From the NCBI GenBank assembly GCA_024400915.1, contig JAKSLX010000035.1:1-20292 (forward strand): DNA of 20,292 nucleotides, given 5' to 3'. The translations under genes were made by a program, and so were the position numbers. Source of the stretch: Treponema sp. (GTDB lineage: Bacteria > Spirochaetota > Spirochaetia > Treponematales > Treponemataceae). The first letter of the stretch is position 1; every line of letters starts with the position of its first letter. Under the pieces are notes generated by a model that saw only the letters and a program-made list of their open reading frames with translations, did no database searches and was not told the DNA's origin. Positions 13,846-20,292 of the stretch are shown here, one piece after another.

Positions 13846-16269
13846 TTACGCCGCATACAGTTCTTTCTGGAAGCCAACAAAGACTTTGTTGATTTCTCCC
13901 AACGTGCCAAGTTCTGACTTTGCGTCGGAAATTGTTCCGTACTTGAGTTTTATGAGTTCTGGGAGGTTTTCCATTGAAAGTTCGCTGTAGCCCTGCTGTA
14001 TGTACTGCTGGAGGACAAAATCAACAAAGGCTGTCTGTTTTGCATTCAAATCTGCTACTATGTCGGCCTTTACCAAAGCAACACGCTGCTGGCGTTCAAT
14101 CGGAGTCGTGTTGTATGCAAGATATTCAAGGACATCAAGCAAATCGCACTTATCCATGCTAAGAAGGTTCTGGACCATGCGGATCTTTTCCAACGGGAAG
14201 CCTTCCCTTTCAAGCTGATCCAGCAAGGCGGCTCTTGTATCAGGATTCTGCCACTGGGCATGCAAATCATCATCGTCCTTGAAGAATTTTGGAAGCCTAC
14301 CAAACAAGATCTTTACAAATTCATTAAGGGAAATCAGTTCCCCATCAAACATGAACTTTTCTTCCCATTCAAACCCCTTCTTAACCTGGATTTTCCTATC
14401 CTGAGACAATTCTATCTCTATGATGTCCTTAGGAGGCTTTACGCAAGTACAAGGCAGGTTTCCACATACCTTACATGGAAGAGGCACACATTCACAAGGA
14501 TATCGTCCACATTTTGGACAAACTTTTGGCGTATAAGGAACATGAGTACATGTACATGGCCAGTTTCCGCATTTTGGACATACTGGATCTCCATCCCATT
14601 CAGGGTCATAGAAGTTCTCATGGGCTCCAACAAAGTCGTAGATGGTAAAATAATACTTATCATCAAAAAGACGTGTTCCACGGCCAATAATCTGCTTGAA
14701 TTCAATCATGTTCGGAACAGGACGCATGAGGACGATGTTGCGGACATTCTGAGCATCAACACCAGTAGAAAGCTTCTGTGATGTTGTAAGGATAGTCGGA
14801 ATTGTCTTTTCGTTGTCCTGGAATTTTCGAAGCTGTTCTTCCCCTTCCTCACCGTCATCTGCAGTAACGCGGACACAATAGAACGGATTAGGAGCCTTCG
14901 AATGCTTGTTGATCATGTCACGGACCTGCATTGCATGATCCTGTGTGGCGCAGAACACAATGGTCTTTTCATTAGGATCAATCTGCTCAAGGAACTCCTC
15001 TACACGATCTTCATCTCGTTTGCGGATCTTTATGTTTCCGTTATAGAAATCCTTCTCAGTGTAAACCTTCTCCTTATCAAGCAGTTCCTCGCCCTGAATG
15101 ATGACATCCCCATCAGCATACTTGTATTCATCAAGAATCTTGTTCTGACAGATTTTCACACGGTATGGAGTCAAATATCCATCCTCAATGCCCTGCTTAA
15201 GTGAGTATACATATACAGGCTCACCGAAATATGAGTATGTGTTTGCATTTATCTGACGGCGAGGTGTTGCCGTAAGTCCAAGCTGATAGGCAGGCTTGAA
15301 GTAATCAAGCAGCTTGCGCCATTCGCTTTCATCTTTTGCACCACCACGGTGACATTCATCAATAATGATGAAATCAAAGAAGTCTTCAGGATACTGCTTG
15401 TAGTATTCGATTTTTTCAGTCTCTTCGCCCTCGACAGATTCCCCATCGTTACCGCATAGCATTGTCTGGAAGATGGTAAAATAAAGGCTCTGTCCCATTG
15501 GCACTTTTCCGCCGTTCTTGCGGATTTCTTTAGGAGTAATTCTAGCAAGGGCATTCTGGTCAAATGCACCAAAAGAATTATATGCCTGATTTGCAAGGAT
15601 ATTTCTGTCTGCAAGGAAAAGAATTCTTGGCAGCTTTCCATTTTCAGCAATGTTCCATCTGGTCTGGAACAGTTTCCAGCAGATTTGGAACGCTATGTAT
15701 GTCTTTCCAGTTCCTGTGGCAAGAGTAAGAAGGATGCGGTCCACCCTGTTTGCAACAGCCTCAAGGACTGCATTGACTGCATTTTCCTGATAATATCGAG
15801 GCTGTTTGCCACCGTCACGGTTAAAAGGTTCCAGATTGAACTTATCACGCCAAACATTCTTAACAGGGAACGTCATCTGCCAAAGTTCATCAGGTGTCGG
15901 AAAATGATCAACTAGGCCTTCCGTAAAATCCCCGGGCTTTGCCTGCATATCGATGGCCCAGATCTGATCACCGTTTGTGGAATATGTCCATCTGATGTTC
16001 ATGGCAGCAGCATATTTCTTTGCCTGCTCCACTCCAGCACTTACATGCTTTTCATCGCTTTTGGCTTCAACAATTCCTATTTTTACGCCTTTATAAGTAA
16101 GAAGGTAATCAATCTTGTCTGGATTGCGCTTTGCCTTGCGGACAATACGACCTGGAGTAACCATATAGGCACTCTGCTCCGTGAAAATATCACTGCCCTC
16201 TACAACGCCCCATCCAGCCTTAGCCAGAGCAGGATTTATCTTTTTCAGTCTTGTATCGCTTTCGTTCAT
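13846..16269 (-). CDS. hsdR: Type I restriction enzyme, endonuclease/translocase subunit HsdR (EcoEI-like)
   Basis: 807 residues. HsdR uses ATP to translocate DNA and cleaves it away from the recognition site once bound to the HsdM/HsdS complex. Nuclease motif: D54 in KIDYLL and E68-x-K70 in GIVEAK. Helicase motifs: Walker A ATGTGKT (184-190), DECH (304-307), LTATPRR (332-338) and QIIGRGTR (526-533). Residues 564-609 form a Cys-rich insert of three CxxCGxxPCxC units, probably zinc-binding, that is not part of the usual motor. The C-terminal domain (about 640-800) is EcoEI-like and helical. It follows the TOPRIM-like gene by 12 bases with a GGAGAG ribosome binding site. Intact; no frameshift seen. 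Confidence 0.95.
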   Translation of the reverse strand: MNESDTRLKKINPALAKAGWGVVEGSDIFTEQSAYMVTPGRIVRKAKRNPDKIDYLLTYKGVKIGIVEAKSDEKHVSAGVEQAKKYAAAMNIRWTYSTNGDQIWAIDMQAKPGDFTEGLVDHFPTPDELWQMTFPVKNVWRDKFNLEPFNRDGGKQPRYYQENAVNAVLEAVANRVDRILLTLATGTGKTYIAFQICWKLFQTRWNIAENGKLPRILFLADRNILANQAYNSFGAFDQNALARITPKEIRKNGGKVPMGQSLYFTIFQTMLCGNDGESVEGEETEKIEYYKQYPEDFFDFIIIDECHRGGAKDESEWRKLLDYFKPAYQLGLTATPRRQINANTYSYFGEPVYVYSLKQGIEDGYLTPYRVKICQNKILDEYKYADGDVIIQGEELLDKEKVYTEKDFYNGNIKIRKRDEDRVEEFLEQIDPNEKTIVFCATQDHAMQVRDMINKHSKAPNPFYCVRVTADDGEEGEEQLRKFQDNEKTIPTILTTSQKLSTGVDAQNVRNIVLMRPVPNMIEFKQIIGRGTRLFDDKYYFTIYDFVGAHENFYDPEWDGDPVCPKCGNWPCTCTHVPYTPKVCPKCGRYPCECVPLPCKVCGNLPCTCVKPPKDIIEIELSQDRKIQVKKGFEWEEKFMFDGELISLNEFVKILFGRLPKFFKDDDDLHAQWQNPDTRAALLDQLEREGFPLEKIRMVQNLLSMDKCDLLDVLEYLAYNTTPIERQQRVALVKADIVADLNAKQTAFVDFVLQQYIQQGYSELSMENLPELIKLKYGTISDAKSELGTLGEINKVFVGFQKELYAA

Positions 16270-16281
16270 ATGGTCTCTCCG

Positions 16282-17121
16282 TTAGCGCAAGTATTCATAA
16301 AGGAACAATGGAAAGGAATTTAGAATTGCTATATTTCCATCTGGTAAATACTTTTTTACCTGTCCATCAAATATCTTCTGCTGACTTATTTCATCTTTTG
16401 CATCTGGAAATTCGTTATTTCCAGAGCAGATATAGTTTGCTTTTTTTACGTTTAACTCTTTAATGTAAAGCCAATTTGTTTTTACAAGATTGATTTTTTC
16501 AAAATCAAAAGTCTTTCCCATGGTCAACGGAATCTTCAAGTCATTGTTCTTGTTTAAATTAAAAGAAATAAAGTCAAAATTCTTATAAAAAGTTTCCCCT
16601 GCCTCTTTTTTGAATCCTTTTCCTATGAACATATCCGTAACATAAGTCACATAGTCTTCATCAGGTAATTCTTTTTTGAAGTATCTGATCGATTCAACCA
16701 TCGGATAGTCAATAAAAAGCTTTCCATGTTCCGTTTCATTGTCAAAATACTCAAGCAATTCATTTATTTGAGAATTCTGTTCTTCTACGGACAGTTTGTT
16801 TTTATCATCCTTTTTTTTCAAATCATAATCAAAGAACAGATAAACTTCGGAAATTGAATCGCTGTTTTCGATTTTATTTAATTCATCATCCTGCGGATTT
16901 GGAGAATTTGCCAACTGTTCCTTCAAGACCTGCACAATATCAGCAGAATCAATGTCATCATCAAAAGCATCCAATTCTTTCATCTTTTGATAAAGCGAAT
17001 AGATGTTGCTGCAATAAGAAACAATGATGTCATCCTTTATTGAATCAGAGAGAAATAAATACTTCATTGTTTTATATAAAGCAGGTTCTCGAACTCCGCC
17101 TTCAAAGATGAAAAGAATCAT
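16282..17121 (-). CDS. TOPRIM-like (RloB/AriB-like) partner of the adjacent ATPase
   Basis: 279 residues; not recognised as a standard named family. The N-terminus MILFIFEGGVREPALYKTMK places a Glu (E7) after a first strand, and VYLFFDYDLKK gives D98-x-D100 after a later strand. This is the Glu plus Asp-x-Asp pattern of TOPRIM nucleases. Around it are IIVSYCSNIYSLYQKMKE (32-49) and FIDYPMVESIRYFK, which may form the rest of the fold. Similar small proteins partner AAA_15 ATPases in RloA/RloB and PARIS (AriA/AriB) loci. The ATG overlaps the ATPase stop (ATGA), so the products are probably made together. TOPRIM assignment is by motif only; DUF4435 membership is not established. Confidence 0.6.
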   Translation of the reverse strand: MILFIFEGGVREPALYKTMKYLFLSDSIKDDIIVSYCSNIYSLYQKMKELDAFDDDIDSADIVQVLKEQLANSPNPQDDELNKIENSDSISEVYLFFDYDLKKKDDKNKLSVEEQNSQINELLEYFDNETEHGKLFIDYPMVESIRYFKKELPDEDYVTYVTDMFIGKGFKKEAGETFYKNFDFISFNLNKNNDLKIPLTMGKTFDFEKINLVKTNWLYIKELNVKKANYICSGNNEFPDAKDEISQQKIFDGQVKKYLPDGNIAILNSFPLFLYEYLR

Positions 17122-18242
17122 TTACCGAATGTACCACCGCGATAAAGTTTTTCAAGGTTATGGCCTAACCTGATTTCTTTATTTGTTGAATTATGGGCAT
17201 TTTCTATTTTGTCTTTTGAACAAATATAGTAGCAGTCAGGTCTCAATAAATCGTTTGTGAAAATTGAAGTATTATGGGTTGTAAGCAAAACCTGACAGTT
17301 ATAAGACTTTAATTTTTCAATAATAAAATATGCCAATTCAAAATGATAAAATGCATCAAATTCATCAATGAATACGAATGAAGGGCACAATTCAGGATCT
17401 GAGACATCTTCCAGCCAATAATACAAGAGAAGCAAGGAACTCATACCAGAGGAGCATGCCAATCCAAAATCTATATAATCGTTTTCACCATATTTAATAA
17501 GTAGCTGTTCTGAACCGTTGATAACTTTATGATCAAGTTCGTCTTCAAAACCTGCTTCTTTGAAGAACTTCTGTAAATCAGCAAAATGATTTCTTTTAAT
17601 AATTGTATCTAGGATTGGATTACCAGAAACTGGTGTATAACCAATAAACTCTCTAAATTCCAAAGACCAGAACATGAGCATTTTTTCTACAAATGCATAA
17701 AACTTGTTAAACACTGCATTCTCAGTATTTTCAGCGAGAATTACATTTGATTTTACAAAACGTAATGCAGAAAAATTCAATTTTTGAAGTTCTACATTCA
17801 AGTTTTCTGCACCTGCAAATGATATCAGGATAGAATTTTTATCCGTAGATTTATCATACTCAATAAGAGTTTTACCACCTATTGAAAGTTTTTCAGATAC
17901 GACAGTTCTAACATCAACTTTTGAATATGAATAAATTACTTCAATACCTTCAAAAATGAATTTATATTCAAATTTAACCCTTAAATCTTTTGTCTTTCTG
18001 TTTGCATAATTTACATAGTTACGAGGATTTACAAAATTGTCTGTAAGATTAGCTACAATATCAAATATGGCAAGACCAAGAGATGACTTACCGCTTGCAT
18101 TTTTACCATACATAACAGCTGTTTTAACTATTCCGTCTTTTACCGCTTCTGTATTAAATGAATAGTTTCCCGTTGAAGAGAAATCAATTGTTACAGGATT
18201 TTCAAAGGCTTTAAAATTACTTACTGTTAATGATTTAAGCAT
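17118..18242 (-). CDS. AAA_15-type ATPase (RloA/AriA/OLD-like), putative defence protein
   Basis: 374 residues. The start MLKSLTVSNFKAFENPVTID is typical of SMC/ABC-like ATPases of the OLD superfamily. Walker A is GKNASGKS (46-53), an ABC-type signature region lies in ACSSGMSS (262-269), Walker B is FVFIDEFDAF (289-298) and the switch His is in LLTTHNTSIF (319-328). The terminus, NLEKLYRGGTFGK, is the common AAA_15 ending. No TOPRIM domain is fused, unlike OLD proteins; the next gene may supply it. It is the first gene after a 177-base gap containing a palindrome, with a GAGGTG ribosome binding site. The likely role is sensing phage infection and triggering its partner. Confidence 0.85.
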   Translation of the reverse strand: MLKSLTVSNFKAFENPVTIDFSSTGNYSFNTEAVKDGIVKTAVMYGKNASGKSSLGLAIFDIVANLTDNFVNPRNYVNYANRKTKDLRVKFEYKFIFEGIEVIYSYSKVDVRTVVSEKLSIGGKTLIEYDKSTDKNSILISFAGAENLNVELQKLNFSALRFVKSNVILAENTENAVFNKFYAFVEKMLMFWSLEFREFIGYTPVSGNPILDTIIKRNHFADLQKFFKEAGFEDELDHKVINGSEQLLIKYGENDYIDFGLACSSGMSSLLLLYYWLEDVSDPELCPSFVFIDEFDAFYHFELAYFIIEKLKSYNCQVLLTTHNTSIFTNDLLRPDCYYICSKDKIENAHNSTNKEIRLGHNLEKLYRGGTFGK

Positions 18243-18255
18243 AGTGCACCTCTAC

Positions 18256-18274
18256 ATAAAGTATACTACTTTAT
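18256..18274. promoter_or_regulatory. Perfect palindrome upstream of the ATPase gene, candidate operator
   Basis: ATAAAGTA (18256-18263) and TACTTTAT (18267-18274) are perfect inverted repeats around 3 bases. On the minus strand the palindrome contains TATACT (18260-18265), a reasonable -10 box 17 bases before the ATG, but no good -35 box is seen. Confidence 0.5.
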
Positions 18275-18302
18275 CGACAAAAATCACTAAAAAAACACTT
18301 TT

Positions 18303-18321
18303 GCCGTAAAAAAATTACGGC
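18303..18321 (-). terminator. Terminator-like hairpin after the TPR gene
   Basis: GCCGTAA (18303-18309) and TTACGGC (18315-18321) pair perfectly around five A (T on the minus strand). On the minus strand it is followed by a T-rich run (GTGTTTTTTT). It would separate hsdS-TPR transcription from the ATPase cassette. Confidence 0.6.
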
Positions 18322-18419
18322 TATTGTAATTATTATCTTAAATTTGGGCAATCTATCTGTTTGTAGAGTATTATTTCACTCCATTTTGCATTCCTATACT
18401 ACCTAAATCGCAAATAACT

Positions 18420-19553
18420 CTAGTAAAAATTCTTCAGTCCCTTTTTTGTTTCTTCATCAACGAAATCAAGAGTTAATAGTTTTTCGCACATTGATTTTCT
18501 AAGGTCATAATTCATTAGACAATCATGATAGTGCTTAATTGTCGAGATATATTCATTTACAAGTTCATTTCTGCGTTTTACATAGCTCATTTTTAGTTCT
18601 TCACTGGCAATCTCAGAATTTATAATGAAATTGTAATAAAAAAGCAGTTCATCAAAATTTTTCTCACCATAGATGGACAACAGAGAATCGGAATACTTAA
18701 TTATTTGGAAACACCTATCAAAGATGATTTTCTTTTCTGGCATATTATCAGTAAGTGTATCTGCTAAAACATATTCTTTTACAGATTCATACCTAAGCCC
18801 TAAATCACGGAGGTATTCGGCTTTACTAAAATGAAATACATAATTGTTCGGATCAATTGATAATGCATCATTTATCATATTAACAGCACCATTGTAATCT
18901 TCTTGTTCGCTTAAACATAAAGAATATAAATGAAGCGCCGCAGGATTGTTATCCATACCCTTAACCATGTTAATTGCAAGAGAGTAATTTTTTTCTTTAT
19001 ATGCGTTCTTTGCATTTTTAAGGACTTCTTTCTCTGAATCCTTGTTGTTAAAGTATTCACTAACAAAATATATAGAGGGAGATTTTACCGATAAAAATTG
19101 CTTATTTGTTTCATTTTCACATAATGTTAATTCAAAAATGCCATCATTAAACTCCAATTTAGAGCAATAGAATCCTGATGTTTCATTCAAACCTAAACAT
19201 GAATATGAAAAATCAATCACCCCATCAAACAATATTGAAGCATCACTTCTATATGTTTCCCCATAGCGAATCATTGGAAGAAAAGATCTTACTTCTAAGT
19301 TAATCTCTACATAATTAAGATTGTCTGTTAAACTTCTAAATGAATTTTCTGTCTCACATTTTATGCTCTTTATGTATGCATCTTTGAAATTATTAAAGAC
19401 TTTAAAAAGAAAAGACAATTCTTCCTTCGTATCAATCTTTAAAAACTTTTTTTCGACTCGATCAATACGAGACTTCATCATATTTGTTTTGCATTTTTCA
19501 ACAAAAATCTCAATATCATGAGGTGGAATGCCAATAAACTCTTCTTTAACCAT
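18420..19553 (-). CDS. TPR-repeat protein of unknown function in the type I locus
   Basis: 377 residues; no family recognised for the N-terminal half. Residues 1-60 are helical and charged and 75-150 look beta-rich (ASILFDGVIDFSYSCLG, FELTLCEN). From about 173, helix pairs typical of tetratricopeptide repeats follow: KNAYKEKNYSLAINMVKG, then SLCLSEQEDYNGAVNMINDA and SIDPNNYVFHFSKAEYLRDL. The C-terminal 100 residues are helical. There is no signal peptide. It starts 3 bases after hsdS, with AGGAGA inside hsdS as ribosome binding site, so it is produced with the modification subunits. A scaffold or sensor role is possible but not shown. Confidence 0.6.
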   Translation of the reverse strand: MVKEEFIGIPPHDIEIFVEKCKTNMMKSRIDRVEKKFLKIDTKEELSFLFKVFNNFKDAYIKSIKCETENSFRSLTDNLNYVEINLEVRSFLPMIRYGETYRSDASILFDGVIDFSYSCLGLNETSGFYCSKLEFNDGIFELTLCENETNKQFLSVKSPSIYFVSEYFNNKDSEKEVLKNAKNAYKEKNYSLAINMVKGMDNNPAALHLYSLCLSEQEDYNGAVNMINDALSIDPNNYVFHFSKAEYLRDLGLRYESVKEYVLADTLTDNMPEKKIIFDRCFQIIKYSDSLLSIYGEKNFDELLFYYNFIINSEIASEELKMSYVKRRNELVNEYISTIKHYHDCLMNYDLRKSMCEKLLTLDFVDEETKKGLKNFY

Positions 19554-19556
19554 AAC

Positions 19557-20292
19557 TTATAATTCTCCTGCAAACGCTTTTTCTAAAAAGGCTTGTTTTA
19601 ATTCGTCGCAGTTGGCAAGCTGCTTTGTGTAGATTTCTTCAAGGGAACGAACTTTTTCGCTGAGGGAATCTAACTGTTCTACGATGCCACGAAGCTCCAA
19701 GTCTTCGCTTCGTGTGTTCGGGGAGAGGGGAAATCGTATCTCGTAATTCAATATTTGTTTACCACTAATATGAGGGACTCCAACTCCAGTCTGTTGATCA
19801 ATTAAATATTTTGAAAAATTATCTTCTTGTAATGCATAGTATAAATAACTGCTTAGGTTCTTATTTTCTGTTCTAATTGCCGCTGTTCGTTGAACCAACA
19901 ATGATGGTAATTCATTCTCTGTGATTTTAGAAATCTTCAAACCACTTTTTATCCATGGACGATCCATAGCAAGAACAATATCTGAATCCTTTAATTCAAA
20001 TCTTTTCAACTCTTCGTATTCATTTTTAGGCCATCGTTTTATTGTTTCCCATCGAAACGAACAATGCATAATATTATCACCACATACAAGAAGAGTGTCA
20101 TTTTCATCTGTTGAGTATTTCTTGCTTTCAAACGCATAGCCACTAATTAATTCTGCAACTTCCCCCAATCTTTTCTTTTCCCAAGTGGTGTTGCTGAAGG
20201 CTTTTGTCAGCTGGGACTGAAACAGGTCTTTTGCGTTCTGGAGGTTGGCTTTTGCATTTGCTTTTACTGTTTCAAGCATGGCAAATTTTTCA
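19557..20292 (-). CDS. hsdS: Type I restriction enzyme specificity subunit HsdS, C-terminal part (5' end outside window)
   Basis: The frame is open to the right edge. The apparent ATG at 20279 is probably internal, because FETVKANA-like sequence (here KFAMLETVKANAKANLQNAK) is normally the conserved helix in the middle of HsdS, between two target-recognition domains. What follows is target-recognition domain 2, starting KRLGEVAELISGYAFESKKY and including PHISGKQILNYEIRFPLSP. The C-terminal conserved helix ends in LKQAFLEKAFAGEL. The second domain binds one half of a bipartite DNA target. An hsdM gene is expected beyond 20292. Confidence 0.9.
   Translation of the reverse strand, partial: EKFAMLETVKANAKANLQNAKDLFQSQLTKAFSNTTWEKKRLGEVAELISGYAFESKKYSTDENDTLLVCGDNIMHCSFRWETIKRWPKNEYEELKRFELKDSDIVLAMDRPWIKSGLKISKITENELPSLLVQRTAAIRTENKNLSSYLYYALQEDNFSKYLIDQQTGVGVPHISGKQILNYEIRFPLSPNTRSEDLELRGIVEQLDSLSEKVRSLEEIYTKQLANCDELKQAFLEKAFAGEL

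Noticed and set aside
14260..14781. Plus-strand open frame of 173 codons antisense to hsdR
   Set aside because: Its apparent composition is set by the Cys-rich hsdR segment on the other strand; no ribosome binding site or family resemblance.
19557..20279. Complete half-size HsdS starting at 20279
   Set aside because: The frame is open upstream of that ATG, and the N-terminal sequence is the central helix typical of full-length HsdS; most likely the gene is cut by the window edge.

Overview
The window reads as chromosome of a spirochaete, most probably a gut or rumen Treponema. This is an inference from gene content and moderate A+T richness: rpmI-rplT followed by ZapB-like and ZapA genes, a GAF/HD-GYP protein, a Ser/Thr kinase with phosphatase and FHA partner, and a two-iron superoxide reductase beside ferritin. 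No rRNA marker is present, so the genus is not proven.

Layout. (1) 1-1879, plus strand: end of rpmI, then rplT, a coiled-coil ZapB-like gene, zapA (GTG start) and a YaiI/YqxD-family gene, all packed with gaps of a few bases or an overlap, so ribosome and divisome genes share one transcript. (2) 1869-6021, minus strand: a short-chain dehydrogenase, a secreted family 3 glycosidase and an RNA m5C methyltransferase form an operon; a GAF/HD-GYP protein downstream has its own promoter. (3) 6165-7616, plus: nicotinate phosphoribosyltransferase, convergent with an atypical response-regulator-like gene (7603-8340). (4) 8484-11511, minus: FHA, PPP-type phosphatase and transmembrane Ser/Thr kinase form one phospho-signalling operon. 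(5) 11566-13268, plus: a polytopic membrane protein with a C-terminal helix-turn-helix, then ferritin and desulfoferrodoxin. An inverted repeat spans the whole ferritin leader and covers its ribosome binding site.

(6) 13269-13845 has no genes but is rich in structure. It holds three terminator hairpins, two GC-rich structured modules whose ends resemble a tRNA 3' end, and on the minus strand the 3' half of a tRNA-Pro(CGG), cut at the start of the anticodon loop. I read the tRNA fragment as the attachment-site end of an integrated island lying to the right.

(7) 13846-20292, minus: the island carries a type I restriction-modification locus (end of hsdS, later hsdR; hsdM must lie beyond the window). 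Between hsdS and hsdR sit three cargo genes: a TPR protein, an AAA_15-type ATPase and a small TOPRIM-like partner overlapping it by 4 bases. The ATPase/TOPRIM pair is the best candidate for a little-described anti-phage system here. It has its own upstream palindrome and is separated from hsdS-TPR by a terminator-like hairpin.

A recurring detail: three minus-strand genes (HD-GYP, SDR, FHA) have good sigma-70-like promoters whose -10 box ends only 6-8 bases before the ATG, and none has a Shine-Dalgarno sequence, which suggests leaderless mRNAs.
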